This document shows, piece after piece, positions 1 to 6,280 of a stretch of 7,632 bases of DNA; position 1 is the stretch's first letter, and the number at the start of each line of letters is the position of its first letter. The stretch covers positions 1-7,632 of the forward strand of contig JAPLBK010000016.1 in NCBI GenBank assembly GCA_026392775.1, read 5' to 3'. The DNA is from Actinomycetota bacterium. Lineage in GTDB: Bacteria; Actinomycetota; Actinomycetes; Nanopelagicales; Nanopelagicaceae. Both the position numbers and the translations under genes were made by a program. The notes under the pieces were generated by a model. The model ran no database searches and was not told the DNA's origin. It saw nothing but the letters and a program-made list of their open reading frames with translations.

Positions 1-248
1 AAAAATAATGCACGCTGGCGTGAAACACGGTCCAGAATCGTTCCAACAAATGGGCCAACGATTGAATACGGCAGTAAAACAACGGCAAAGCCAAGGGCTG
101 CACTTAATGCGTTGGCTTGGCGTTCAGGAGAGAAAAGAACAAAAGAAGCTAGGGCGCTTTGAAAGATGCCATCGGTGGCTTGACCTGTCCAACGGATTGC
201 AAGCAAGCGGGAGAACCTAGGATGCCGCAGCAAACTAAGGAAACTCAT
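1..248 (-). CDS. MFS transporter, N-terminal part (runs off window)
   Basis: The minus-strand frame starts with ATG at 248-246 and stays open to the window edge, giving 82 residues that begin MSFLSLLRHPRFSRLLAIRW. A basic N-terminus is followed by a hydrophobic segment at about residues 24-40 and a second at about 48-68. The sequence GTILDRVSRQ (residues 69-78) then matches the conserved cytoplasmic loop between helices 2 and 3 of the major facilitator superfamily (motif A, GxLxDRxGR-like). The frame has a TAA stop seven codons upstream of this ATG, and no other ATG lies between, so the start is fairly secure. Family membership is inferred from this motif and the opening RHPRFxRL, common in actinobacterial multidrug-type MFS proteins. 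The substrate cannot be told. The gene diverges from the DUF5318 gene; an MFS gene at this place next to DUF5318 and ponA is, from memory, frequent in Actinobacteria. No clear Shine-Dalgarno precedes the start. Confidence 0.82.
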   Translation of the reverse strand, partial: MSFLSLLRHPRFSRLLAIRWTGQATDGIFQSALASFVLFSPERQANALSAALGFAVVLLPYSIVGPFVGTILDRVSRQRALF

Positions 249-291
249 AATGAAGAGCGTACTGGCTTAATTAGGTTTATTCTTTACCCTA
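249..291. promoter_or_regulatory. Divergent intergenic region, presumed promoters for MFS and DUF5318 genes
   Basis: This 43-bp AT-rich gap separates two divergent start codons, so promoters for both directions should lie in or near it. I do not see convincing -35/-10 pairs or Shine-Dalgarno sequences for either gene. The shortness of the gap and the lack of ribosome binding sites would fit leaderless or very short-leader mRNAs, which are common in Actinobacteria. That is inference; the only direct observation is the geometry. Confidence 0.4.
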
Positions 292-705
292 ATGAAATCT
301 CAACGTTCGTTCATCGACTATTCACTCGACAAGCGCGCCACTTTAATGGCCCTCTTCCGTGGTGTTGTTGATGCGTGCGACGCGGATCCGTACTTGATGC
401 GGGCGGCAAAGTGGCATGGGGAGAAAGTTGGGCGCAGTTGCCCGGTGTGTAAGAAGAATGAACTTGTTGAACTGCGCTATTCATTTGGTGAACAGTTAGG
501 CCAGTATTCAGGTCGTATTAAGAATGTTAAAGAGTTAACGCAGATGGAAAGCGAGTTTGGAGAGTTTCGCGTCTATATCGTTGAGGTGTGTAGAGGATGT
601 TCATGGAATCACCTGTGTGCCTCATTCATTTTAGGTGACGGCCACGAACGCAAGGCGCCCCGCAAGGTGCGTACCTTGGAGGACGAGGATTACGCCACAA
701 GGTAG
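292..705 (+). CDS. DUF5318 family zinc-ribbon protein
   Basis: This 137-residue protein has the opening SQRSFIDYSLDKRATL, typical of the actinobacterial DUF5318 family (compare M. tuberculosis Rv0049, also directly upstream of ponA). That similarity supports the ATG at 292 as the true start. Two Cys pairs are visible, C50-x2-C53 (CPVC) and C100-x2-C103 (CRGC), which together form a probable four-cysteine zinc ribbon. The segment between them (about residues 58-98) is strand-rich with a charged turn. The C-terminus is basic then acidic (KAPRKVRTLEDED). There is no signal peptide or membrane segment, so it is probably cytoplasmic. Function is unknown. Its conserved position nine bases ahead of a class A PBP suggests co-transcription and perhaps a link to cell-wall synthesis, but nothing in the sequence shows a mechanism. 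No Shine-Dalgarno is obvious. Confidence 0.9.
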   Translation: MKSQRSFIDYSLDKRATLMALFRGVVDACDADPYLMRAAKWHGEKVGRSCPVCKKNELVELRYSFGEQLGQYSGRIKNVKELTQMESEFGEFRVYIVEVCRGCSWNHLCASFILGDGHERKAPRKVRTLEDEDYATR

Positions 706-714
706 CCTTAAGTA

Positions 715-2613
715 ATGCGTAAGTTCCTGATCAGATCAGCTGTCTTTCTAGGCGGCTTTGGCTTCATTGCAGGATCTGTTCTTTTTGCCCTCGCATATTT
801 CACCGTAGATATTCCTGATGCAAATGCATACGTGAATTCTCAATCGACGATTATTCAATATTCCAACGGCGAAGAGATCGGGCGAGTGGGAACCCAGAAC
901 CGCCAGATTGTTCCGCTCGCAAAGATTCCACTTAACGTGCGCCACGCAGTTCTGGCAGCAGAAGATCGTGGTTTTTATTCCAACCGAGCCTTCTCTGTTA
1001 CTGGAATTCTGCGCGCAGTTGTTAATAACTTAAAGGGTGGTTCACTGCAAGGTGGATCAACCATTACGCAGCAATATGCAAAGACAGCGTTTTTAACACC
1101 AAGTCGAACAATTCAAAGAAAAATTAAAGAGTTAGTTATTTCTATCAAGTTAGAAAATCAACTCTCTAAAGATCAAATCTTTGAAAGTTATTTGAATACT
1201 ATTTACTTTGGTCGTGGCTCTTATGGTGTTATGACAGCATCCCAACAGTATTTCAACCGTAACGTGGATCAACTAACAAATTCGCAAGCTGCAGTCATCG
1301 CATCTATTTTGCGCTCTCCTGGTTTATATGACCCAGCATTTAAAGAAGGAAATCTAGAACGTGTGCAGGCACGCTTTGAATACGTTAAAGAAGGAATGAT
1401 TGATGCTGGTTGGTTAGATGAAGAAGCCGCAGCAAAGATGAAGTTCCCAACAGTTGCACCACGTTCCACATCAGGCCAGCTCAGCGGACCTAAGGGTCAC
1501 ATCATCGAAGCTGTTACTAAAGAGTTAGCTAAATTAGGTTTTACCCAAGATCAACTTCTCGTTGGTGGTCTTGTTATCAAAACAACGCTTGATCAAAAGG
1601 CCCAGCAATCTGCCGTTGATGCAGTCAATAAGTTCTACCCATCAAAAGCGCCAGAAAACTTACATATTGGTTTAGTTGCAATCAGGCCTGGAACTGGCGA
1701 GATCGTGGCACTTTATGGTGGCCGGGACTACTTACAGCGCCAACTCAGTGATGCAACACAATCTATTGCCCTCGCTGGTTCTACCTTTAAACCCTTTGCA
1801 ATAGTTGCAGCCCTTGAACAAGGCATTCCATTGACCTCGATGTGGAACGGTGATTCACCACAGATATTTGATGATTTAGGAAAGCCTTATGTTGTTTCTA
1901 ACTATGGCGATGAGGGGTGGGGACAGATTGATCTGCTCTATGCAACTAAGCACTCGATTAACACAGTCTTTGTTCCACTAGGAATTAAAGTAGGTCCAGC
2001 TGCAGTTGTTGATGTCGCACGACGCGCAGGTATTCCAGAATCAGTTGCAATGATTCCAACACCTTCTGTTGTTCTAGGTGTTGCAAGTCCGCGCGTTATT
2101 GATGTTGCAAATGCCTATGCAACCTTTGCTGCTCAAGGAATCAAATCAAGACCCTATTTAGTTGCCCAAGTAATTGGCTCCAACAAAGGTGTTTTATATG
2201 AAGGCAAGCAAGAGACACAGGAAGTATTTGGTAAAGAAGTGATGGCCGATTTAACATATGCGCTTAAAGGTGTTGTTACAGGCGGAACAGGTGCTGCAGC
2301 CCTTGCATTAGGCCGTCCAGCTGCAGGAAAGACTGGAACTTCCCAGTCCAACGCCTCTGCTTGGTTTAGTGCTTACACACCACAGCTAGCCGCATCCGTT
2401 GCGCTGTTTCGTGATAGCGCATCTGAATCCTTAAATGGAATAGGTGGATTGACCTCTGTAACAGGTGGAACGTTCCCAGCCAGAATTTGGACCGCTTTTA
2501 TGAAGGGCGCACTTAAAGGAGAACCAGTGATGGATTTCCCAGCACCTTCAAATATCGGTGGCCTTGATCCGGTTGTTATAACTTCTGGTGGAAAGCAAAC
2601 CCGCAAACCATAA
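715..2613 (+). CDS. ponA: Bifunctional class A penicillin-binding protein (transglycosylase/transpeptidase)
   Basis: This 632-residue membrane-anchored enzyme polymerises lipid II into glycan strands and cross-links the stem peptides outside the membrane. A short basic N-terminus leads into one transmembrane helix (about residues 8-30). The GT51 domain (about 55-225) has motif 1 with the catalytic Glu in EDRGF (E83), motif 2 GGSTITQQ (113-120) and motif 3 with the second Glu in RKIKE (E139). The His often seen in motif 1 (EDxxFxxH) is not present. The transpeptidase domain (about 315-600) has all three active-site motifs: STFK (S356 nucleophile, K359), SIN (414-416) and KTG (539-541). No PASTA repeats are present, and the C-terminal tail is short. 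It sits nine bases after the DUF5318 stop, with only a weak AAGG at 699-702 as possible ribosome binding site. Its stop overlaps the next start as TAATG, so it is translationally coupled to the GT87 gene. The symbol follows synteny with Rv0050. Confidence 0.95.
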   Translation: MRKFLIRSAVFLGGFGFIAGSVLFALAYFTVDIPDANAYVNSQSTIIQYSNGEEIGRVGTQNRQIVPLAKIPLNVRHAVLAAEDRGFYSNRAFSVTGILRAVVNNLKGGSLQGGSTITQQYAKTAFLTPSRTIQRKIKELVISIKLENQLSKDQIFESYLNTIYFGRGSYGVMTASQQYFNRNVDQLTNSQAAVIASILRSPGLYDPAFKEGNLERVQARFEYVKEGMIDAGWLDEEAAAKMKFPTVAPRSTSGQLSGPKGHIIEAVTKELAKLGFTQDQLLVGGLVIKTTLDQKAQQSAVDAVNKFYPSKAPENLHIGLVAIRPGTGEIVALYGGRDYLQRQLSDATQSIALAGSTFKPFAIVAALEQGIPLTSMWNGDSPQIFDDLGKPYVVSNYGDEGWGQIDLLYATKHSINTVFVPLGIKVGPAAVVDVARRAGIPESVAMIPTPSVVLGVASPRVIDVANAYATFAAQGIKSRPYLVAQVIGSNKGVLYEGKQETQEVFGKEVMADLTYALKGVVTGGTGAAALALGRPAAGKTGTSQSNASAWFSAYTPQLAASVALFRDSASESLNGIGGLTSVTGGTFPARIWTAFMKGALKGEPVMDFPAPSNIGGLDPVVITSGGKQTRKP

Positions 2614-3707
2614 TGGCAATGCGCACGAGGGCATTACTAGCGTTAGCTATTCTTGCAGCGCTGCTCTCTTTTTCTAAGTTTTCACCGTGCCAGGAGACCA
2701 ACTGGGCCACGCCAGATCAATATATTCACGCTTGTTATAGCGATCTTCCATCTCTTTTTGGTGAGCGAGGAATGGCTGATAACAAGTGGCCATATGCAAG
2801 TGATACCAACGCAGTTGAGTATCCAGTACTTACTGGATTAGTTATGTATGCAACTTCTTTTGTTGCCCACTCACCCATCTCTTACTTTCACTTCAACGCA
2901 TTTCTACTAGCGCTACTCTTCATTGGGCTGGTATTCATCGTTTACCGAATAAGACCAGAGTTCACATATCTACTTCCCCTTGCACCGGCCATGATTGCAT
3001 CTCTCTACATCAACTGGGATTTATGGGCAATCATCACAATGATGCTGGCAATCTATTGGTTTGATCGAAAAGCTTACTTGTATAGCTCCATTGCACTTGC
3101 AGTTTCAATTTCAACTAAGTTCTTACCAATATTCCTGCTTTTACCAATTATCTTCATTCTCTGGCGCTCTAATCAAATGAGAGAGATGTTCAAATATACT
3201 GTAACCACATTTGCTATCTGGTTGGCCATTAATCTTCCCTTTGTACTAACAACTCCAACTGGTTGGTGGCGTTTCTATAAACTCAACATGGAACGCCAAG
3301 CTGACTGGGGTTCGCTGTGGTTGGCCTTTAGTCAATTAGGTTTAGGCTTAGCGAATTTGAATTACCTAGCTATTTTATTGTTACTCATTGGATTAACGGC
3401 CTTTATAATATTTCTCTTTGAAACGCCGCTGGCAGTAATTGCACTTACTAATAAAAAAGATCTGCACGCTTTTTGGATCTGGCAGATTGCAGAGACGCTG
3501 TATCACGTTGCAATCTGGCAGCACTTAGCTCTTTTCACCGGCGCAAAATTTGGTCTGCAACAGGGCGGCTATGCCACCATCACGCTCATCCGTATCGCGG
3601 CCACCATCTATCTGGCCTGGGTCCTCATAAAGCGGGCTTTGGCGGCCCGAAATACACAGGGATCCCTGTTCGATTTACTCTTTGAGGCCTCTAAGCCTTA
3701 CCCTTAA
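2613..3707 (+). CDS. GT87/DUF2029-like polytopic membrane glycosyltransferase, apparent internal deletion
   Basis: This 364-residue, very hydrophobic protein has roughly nine predicted membrane segments and the family pattern [17 protein letters not shown] (68-75) and INWD (133-136). That places it with the DUF2029/GT87 proteins found between ponA and rpsF in Actinobacteria (compare Rv0051). Relatives are polyprenyl-phosphate-sugar-dependent mannosyl or arabinosyl transferases facing the cell exterior; the substrate here is unknown. In family members I remember, a segment with an NKVxSPQYxxWLxPL motif precedes the helix corresponding to [12 protein letters not shown]. Here FIIFLFE (264-270) runs straight into TPLAVIA (271-277), so about 30 residues and one membrane pass appear lost in frame near nucleotides 3417-3430. 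It may therefore be impaired. The start overlaps the ponA stop by one base; ATG at 2619 is an alternative. The C-terminal part ([13 protein letters not shown] onward) looks normal. Confidence 0.8.
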   Translation: MAMRTRALLALAILAALLSFSKFSPCQETNWATPDQYIHACYSDLPSLFGERGMADNKWPYASDTNAVEYPVLTGLVMYATSFVAHSPISYFHFNAFLLALLFIGLVFIVYRIRPEFTYLLPLAPAMIASLYINWDLWAIITMMLAIYWFDRKAYLYSSIALAVSISTKFLPIFLLLPIIFILWRSNQMREMFKYTVTTFAIWLAINLPFVLTTPTGWWRFYKLNMERQADWGSLWLAFSQLGLGLANLNYLAILLLLIGLTAFIIFLFETPLAVIALTNKKDLHAFWIWQIAETLYHVAIWQHLALFTGAKFGLQQGGYATITLIRIAATIYLAWVLIKRALAARNTQGSLFDLLFEASKPYP

Positions 3708-3757
3708 CCTCCTTGAACCGGCCCCTGGGCTGGATTAAGGAAAGTATTAACCCTCCT
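3704..3757 (+). repeat. Near-direct repeat TTAACC(C)TCCT flanking a palindrome
   Basis: TTAACCTCCT at 3704-3713 is repeated as TTAACCCTCCT at 3747-3757, differing by one extra C. The two copies enclose the imperfect palindrome at 3710-3741. The first copy includes the stop codon of the GT87 gene, and the second lies inside the residual rpsF frame. The pairing of a short direct repeat with a hairpin is the kind of structure at which replication slippage, deletion or assembly error occurs. The repeat itself is directly visible; its origin is not. Confidence 0.6.
3710..3741 (+). other. Large imperfect hairpin at the 5' end of rpsF
   Basis: TCCTTGAACCGGCCC (3710-3724) can pair with GGGCTGGATTAAGGA (3727-3741), leaving only CT between. 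That gives 14 pairs out of 15, including two G-U wobbles and one A-A mismatch; in practice the innermost pair would open to a four-base loop. The stem is stable, but no T run follows, so it does not look like a factor-independent terminator. It directly precedes, or overlaps, any possible S6 start. It could sequester translation signals or be part of a regulatory leader. The S6:S18 complex is known to bind rpsF leader RNAs containing a CCG element in several phyla, and a CCG is present at 3718-3720, but it is paired here rather than in the expected bulge. That link is weak. Confidence 0.6.
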
Positions 3758-3940
3758 GTCACGGAAAACAAGCTCGCCTTGTGGGGCCGTCGTCGTATGT
3801 CTTTTGAAATTGCGAAAAAAGGCGAAGGTATTTATGCAGTCATCGATATGAACTGCGAACCAGCTGCAATCAAAGAGTTGGATCGCCAACTCAATTTGAA
3901 TGAAGCAATTCTGCGCACCAAAGTAATTCGCCCAGAATAA
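3713..3940 (+). CDS. rpsF: 30S ribosomal protein S6, N-terminally truncated or broken
   Basis: The C-terminal portion is plainly S6: [20 protein letters not shown] followed by [26 protein letters not shown] ending and stop at 3938-3940. Position and neighbours (ssb, rpsR, rplI) agree. S6 binds 16S rRNA in the platform as a dimer with S18. Actinobacterial S6 is about 95 residues and opens with MRxYExMVIL; W of WGRRR is near residue 43. Here the longest frame starts at TTG 3713, W is residue 24, and the first 14 or so residues come from a palindrome and show no S6 similarity. Strand beta-1 and most of helix alpha-1 are therefore missing. No Shine-Dalgarno precedes TTG 3713. A purine-rich AAGGAAAG (3737-3744) lies just before an in-frame ATT (3746-3748), and the first in-frame ATG is 3797. 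No missing N-terminus is found in other frames upstream. It may be a pseudogene, a remodelled start or an assembly fault. Confidence 0.8.
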   Translation: MNRPLGWIKESINPPVTENKLALWGRRRMSFEIAKKGEGIYAVIDMNCEPAAIKELDRQLNLNEAILRTKVIRPE

Positions 3941-3984
3941 TTAATTAAGCACGGACTCCACGAGTAGATAAAGAGGAAATAGTT

Positions 3985-4491
3985 ATGGCAGCAGGAGATA
4001 CAACAATTACGATGATCGGCAACCTTGTCGATGATCCAGAGCTTCGCTTTACACCCTCGGGTGCAGCGGTTGCAAAGTTTCGTGTAGCTTCAACCCCACG
4101 CTATTTAGATAAGCAAACTAATGAATGGAAAGATGGCGAGAGCCTTTTCCTTCAGTGTCAGATCTGGCGTCAAGCAGCTGAAAATGTTGCAGAGTCACTG
4201 ACAAAAGGAATGCGCGTCATTCTCTCTGGTCGCTTGAAGCAACGTTCTTATGAAACTAAAGAAGGCGAAAAGCGCACTGTCTTTGAGGTAGAAGTTGATG
4301 AAGTCGGACCATCACTACGTAACGCAACTGCAAAGGTCACTAAGACCCAACGCGCTGGCGGAACAAGTGGCGGATTCTCTGCACCTGCTGCAGCTGATTC
4401 ATTTAACGAAGATCCTTGGGCAGCAGCTTCTTCTTCACCGGCAGGCGGAGGTTGGGGAGCATCCTCAACAACCGACGAGCCACCGTTCTAA
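3985..4491 (+). CDS. ssb: Single-stranded DNA-binding protein
   Basis: This 168-residue protein coats single-stranded DNA during replication, repair and recombination. The N-terminal OB fold (about residues 5-112) has the classic opening [20 protein letters not shown] and aromatic DNA-stacking positions including W49, F55 and W61. A flexible Gly/Ser/Ala-rich linker (about 124-162) leads to the conserved acidic tip DEPPF, which recruits partner proteins. Length and domain order are normal for the family. ATG 3985 is preceded by AGAGGA (3972-3977) at seven bases, a good ribosome binding site. The gene sits between rpsF and rpsR, its usual actinobacterial place, 44 bases after the S6 stop. It encodes the full protein, so the damage seen in rpsF does not extend into it. 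Confidence 0.98.
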   Translation: MAAGDTTITMIGNLVDDPELRFTPSGAAVAKFRVASTPRYLDKQTNEWKDGESLFLQCQIWRQAAENVAESLTKGMRVILSGRLKQRSYETKEGEKRTVFEVEVDEVGPSLRNATAKVTKTQRAGGTSGGFSAPAAADSFNEDPWAAASSSPAGGGWGASSTTDEPPF

Positions 4492-4510
4492 ACCAACCTA
4501 TCCATCCATT

Positions 4511-4528
4511 CCTAGTTCATAACTAGGG
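4511..4528 (+). promoter_or_regulatory. Perfect hairpin in the ssb-rpsR spacer
   Basis: CCTAGTT (4511-4517) and AACTAGG (4521-4527) form a perfect seven-pair stem closed by a CAT loop, extendable by a T-G wobble (4510 with 4528). It ends a few bases before the rpsR ribosome binding site (AAAGGAG, 4534-4540). There is no T run, so it is not a typical terminator. It could shape rpsR translation, act as an RNA-processing or stability element, or, as DNA, be a protein-binding palindrome. The structure is directly visible; its role is inference. Confidence 0.5.
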
Positions 4529-4547
4529 CCCGAAAAGGAGCACCACA

Positions 4548-4835
4548 ATGGGAGCAAGAAATAACAAAACTCTTCGTGAACCGAAGAATAAGGGCGCAAA
4601 AGCAGCTGCCCTTAATAAGAAATTTAAGAAGAAGCCATGCAGCTTCTGCCAGCAGAAGGTCACCTATATCGATTACAAAGATATTGCCACCCTTCGTAAG
4701 TACATCTCAGATCGCGGCAAAATCCGCGCTCGCCGCGTTACAGGTGCCTGCACACAGCACCAGCGTTCAATCGCAACTGCGGTAAAGAACAGCCGTGAAG
4801 TAGCCTTACTTCCTTACACATCAACAGCGCGATAA
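4548..4835 (+). CDS. rpsR: 30S ribosomal protein S18 (zinc-binding type)
   Basis: This 95-residue basic protein is S18, which pairs with S6 on the platform of the small subunit. The core [20 protein letters not shown], then [12 protein letters not shown] and [20 protein letters not shown], matches the family. Cysteines C31-x2-C34 and the pair C68-x2-H71 make up a zinc site, so this is the metal-binding (C+) version rather than the cysteine-free form used under zinc limitation. The N-terminal 30 residues are Lys/Asn-rich and probably contact rRNA. ATG 4548 follows AAAGGAG (4534-4540) at seven bases. It lies 56 bases after ssb, with a hairpin in the spacer, and 12 bases before rplI. It appears intact, unlike its partner S6 upstream. 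Confidence 0.98.
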   Translation: MGARNNKTLREPKNKGAKAAALNKKFKKKPCSFCQQKVTYIDYKDIATLRKYISDRGKIRARRVTGACTQHQRSIATAVKNSREVALLPYTSTAR

Positions 4836-4847
4836 GGGGAACTGACT

Positions 4848-5294
4848 ATGAAACTCATCCTTACTCGTGAAGTTGCAGGCGTTGGTTCTGCAGGAGATGT
4901 TGTAACTGTTAAAGATGGCTTCGCACGCAACTACTTGTTGCCACGCGGAAATGCAATTGCATGGTCACTGGGTGGAGAAAAGCAGATTCAGAGCATTCGC
5001 CGTGCGCGTTCAGCTCGTGAAGTGCGCGATATCGACCACGCTAAAGAGATCAAGGCCAAGCTTGAGTCAGCAACTGTTGTTGCTAAGGCAAAGGTTGGCC
5101 TAAAGGGTGCTCTCTTTGGTTCAGTAACAGATAAAGATGTTGCTGGCGCAATCAAGGCAGCGCTTGGTCTAGATATCGATCGTCACTCAATTAAGACTGC
5201 TGGTCATATCAAGAAGGTTGGAAACCACGATGTGAAGGTCTCACTTGGCCACAATATCGTTGCAAAGATTACAGTTTCTGTAGTTCCAGAATAA
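4848..5294 (+). CDS. rplI: 50S ribosomal protein L9
   Basis: This 148-residue protein is L9, the elongated protein at the base of the L1 stalk that helps keep the reading frame. The N-terminal domain (1-50) fits the L9 signature, with G13, G16, V21, G24, F25, N28, Y29, L30, G34, A36 and S40 at the expected spacing. A long helix follows (about 42-76), then the C-terminal rRNA-binding domain (about 80-148) containing GLKGALFGSVTDKDVAGAI. Length is normal. ATG 4848 has an AGGGGA ribosome binding site (4835-4840) at seven bases that overlaps the S18 stop codon, so it is co-transcribed with rpsR and probably coupled. It is the last gene of the block, followed by a strong terminator. Confidence 0.98.
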   Translation: MKLILTREVAGVGSAGDVVTVKDGFARNYLLPRGNAIAWSLGGEKQIQSIRRARSAREVRDIDHAKEIKAKLESATVVAKAKVGLKGALFGSVTDKDVAGAIKAALGLDIDRHSIKTAGHIKKVGNHDVKVSLGHNIVAKITVSVVPE

Positions 5295-5311
5295 AGCTAA
5301 TTAGTAAGAAG

Positions 5312-5339
5312 GCCCGTCGCTTATGCGGCGGGCTTTTTT
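5312..5339. terminator. Intrinsic terminator after rplI, shared with the convergent kinase gene
   Basis: GCCCGTCGC (5312-5320) pairs with GCGGCGGGC (5325-5333) around a TTAT loop, with one G-U wobble. Six T residues follow at 5334-5339. This is a textbook factor-independent terminator for the rightward ribosomal-protein transcript. Read leftward, the same hairpin comes immediately after the stop codon of the kinase gene (TAA, complement of 5338-5340) and is followed by a poorer T-rich stretch (CCTTCTTAC), so it probably also serves that gene, less efficiently. Confidence 0.92.
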
Positions 5340-6267
5340 ATTTCGTTGTAACTGCCACCAAAGCTTTTTTGAAGTACTCACTTGTAAATTCACTTCTAGC
5401 TAAATCGTATTTAGACATTCCCCACTCCCAGAAATCAAATTCAATCTCACTGACCGAAACTTGAATTGATGCCCATAGCGTCCATCCATACTTTGCCATC
5501 AACGCCCACAGCCAAGCACGTGCAACTTTGTCGGGGCGGTGCGCGCCGAAGTAAGCGGTGACTAACTCTTCTAGCGCCTCTATGGGTTGAAAGGCCTCTG
5601 CCCAGACGTTGCCAATCTCAAAGCAGGCATCGTTATTTCCTGAGTATTCATAGTCAATAAGCCAGATCTTTTTGCCATCATCAATGAAATTGCCTGGCAA
5701 TAAATCATTATTACAGGGCACTAACCCTTCAAAGAGAACTTCAAAAACTTTTTTGATGTGAACAACCATAGGTGCAAAATCCTCATAGCCATCTGGAACT
5801 CTAAAGCCCTGCTCTTTTACTATCTTTAAATAATTACTCTGGGTATTAAACATATTGAACTCATGGTCAAAAGGCTTAAGTGCGTGCAGATTACGAAGGC
5901 TGGTTGCGATGCGGGGCAAGTTAGCTGCAACATCATCTGCCCCAAATGTTTTGCCGCTGATGTAGGAGATAAGAAGCAGGCCTTCACCAGGTATGTAATC
6001 TAAAACTTCTGCCCCCACGCCACCTTCACCTGCAATAGTGGAATTTATAAACTCAGATTCGCGGTTAATAGAGAGTAAGGATGAAGAGTTACTAGAGACC
6101 CGGGCCACATATTTATCGCCCCGAGTTTCTATAAGAAAGTTTCTATTGGTTAAGCCCCCGGAAAGTTCTTTGATAGATGTGCGGGCTTTGAGCAAGGCGA
6201 ATTTATTGAAGCGTTCACCAAACTCTTGCTCAAGGACACTATCGTCAGGCACGCATTCAGGATACAT
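5338..6267 (-). CDS. Choline/ethanolamine-kinase-like phosphotransferase
   Basis: This 309-residue protein (from ATG at 6267) belongs to the APH/choline kinase fold. Visible motifs are LSGGLTNRNFLIE (35-47, nucleotide-binding loop), YVARVS (53-58), the catalytic loop CNNDLLPGNFID (185-196) with D188 and N193, and the metal-binding IDYEYSG (204-210) with D205, followed by NNDACFEIGN typical of choline/ethanolamine kinases. The usual HxD of the catalytic loop reads NND (N186). It is cytosolic, with no signal peptide. Likely substrates are choline, ethanolamine or a related small alcohol; thiamine or aminoglycosides are less likely. The frame is open to ATG 6315, but that longer start would overlap the divergent flavoprotein gene by 35 bases, and the extra 16 residues lack family similarity, so 6267 is preferred. 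No good Shine-Dalgarno is seen. It is convergent with rplI and divergent from the dehydrogenase. Confidence 0.85.
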   Translation of the reverse strand: MYPECVPDDSVLEQEFGERFNKFALLKARTSIKELSGGLTNRNFLIETRGDKYVARVSSNSSSLLSINRESEFINSTIAGEGGVGAEVLDYIPGEGLLLISYISGKTFGADDVAANLPRIATSLRNLHALKPFDHEFNMFNTQSNYLKIVKEQGFRVPDGYEDFAPMVVHIKKVFEVLFEGLVPCNNDLLPGNFIDDGKKIWLIDYEYSGNNDACFEIGNVWAEAFQPIEALEELVTAYFGAHRPDKVARAWLWALMAKYGWTLWASIQVSVSEIEFDFWEWGMSKYDLARSEFTSEYFKKALVAVTTK

Positions 6268-6280
6268 TTCATATGTGGCC

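Noticed and set aside
8..371. Short plus-strand open frames at the window start
   Set aside because: They lie opposite the MFS N-terminus or out of frame with the DUF5318 protein and have no family resemblance.
3710..3741. Hairpin as an intrinsic terminator of the GT87 transcript
   Set aside because: No T run follows on either strand, and the downstream sequence continues into the S6 frame.
3710..3745. Canonical S6:S18 rpsF leader motif
   Set aside because: A CCG is present, but it sits in a paired stem and the structure overlaps the coding frame. I cannot match it to the known motif without a covariance search.
3941..3972. Possible promoter for ssb (TTAATT at 3941 and TAGATA at 3965, 18 bp apart)
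   Set aside because: The implied transcription start would fall at or inside the ssb ribosome binding site (3972-3977), and the -35 box is a poor match. Co-transcription from upstream is simpler.
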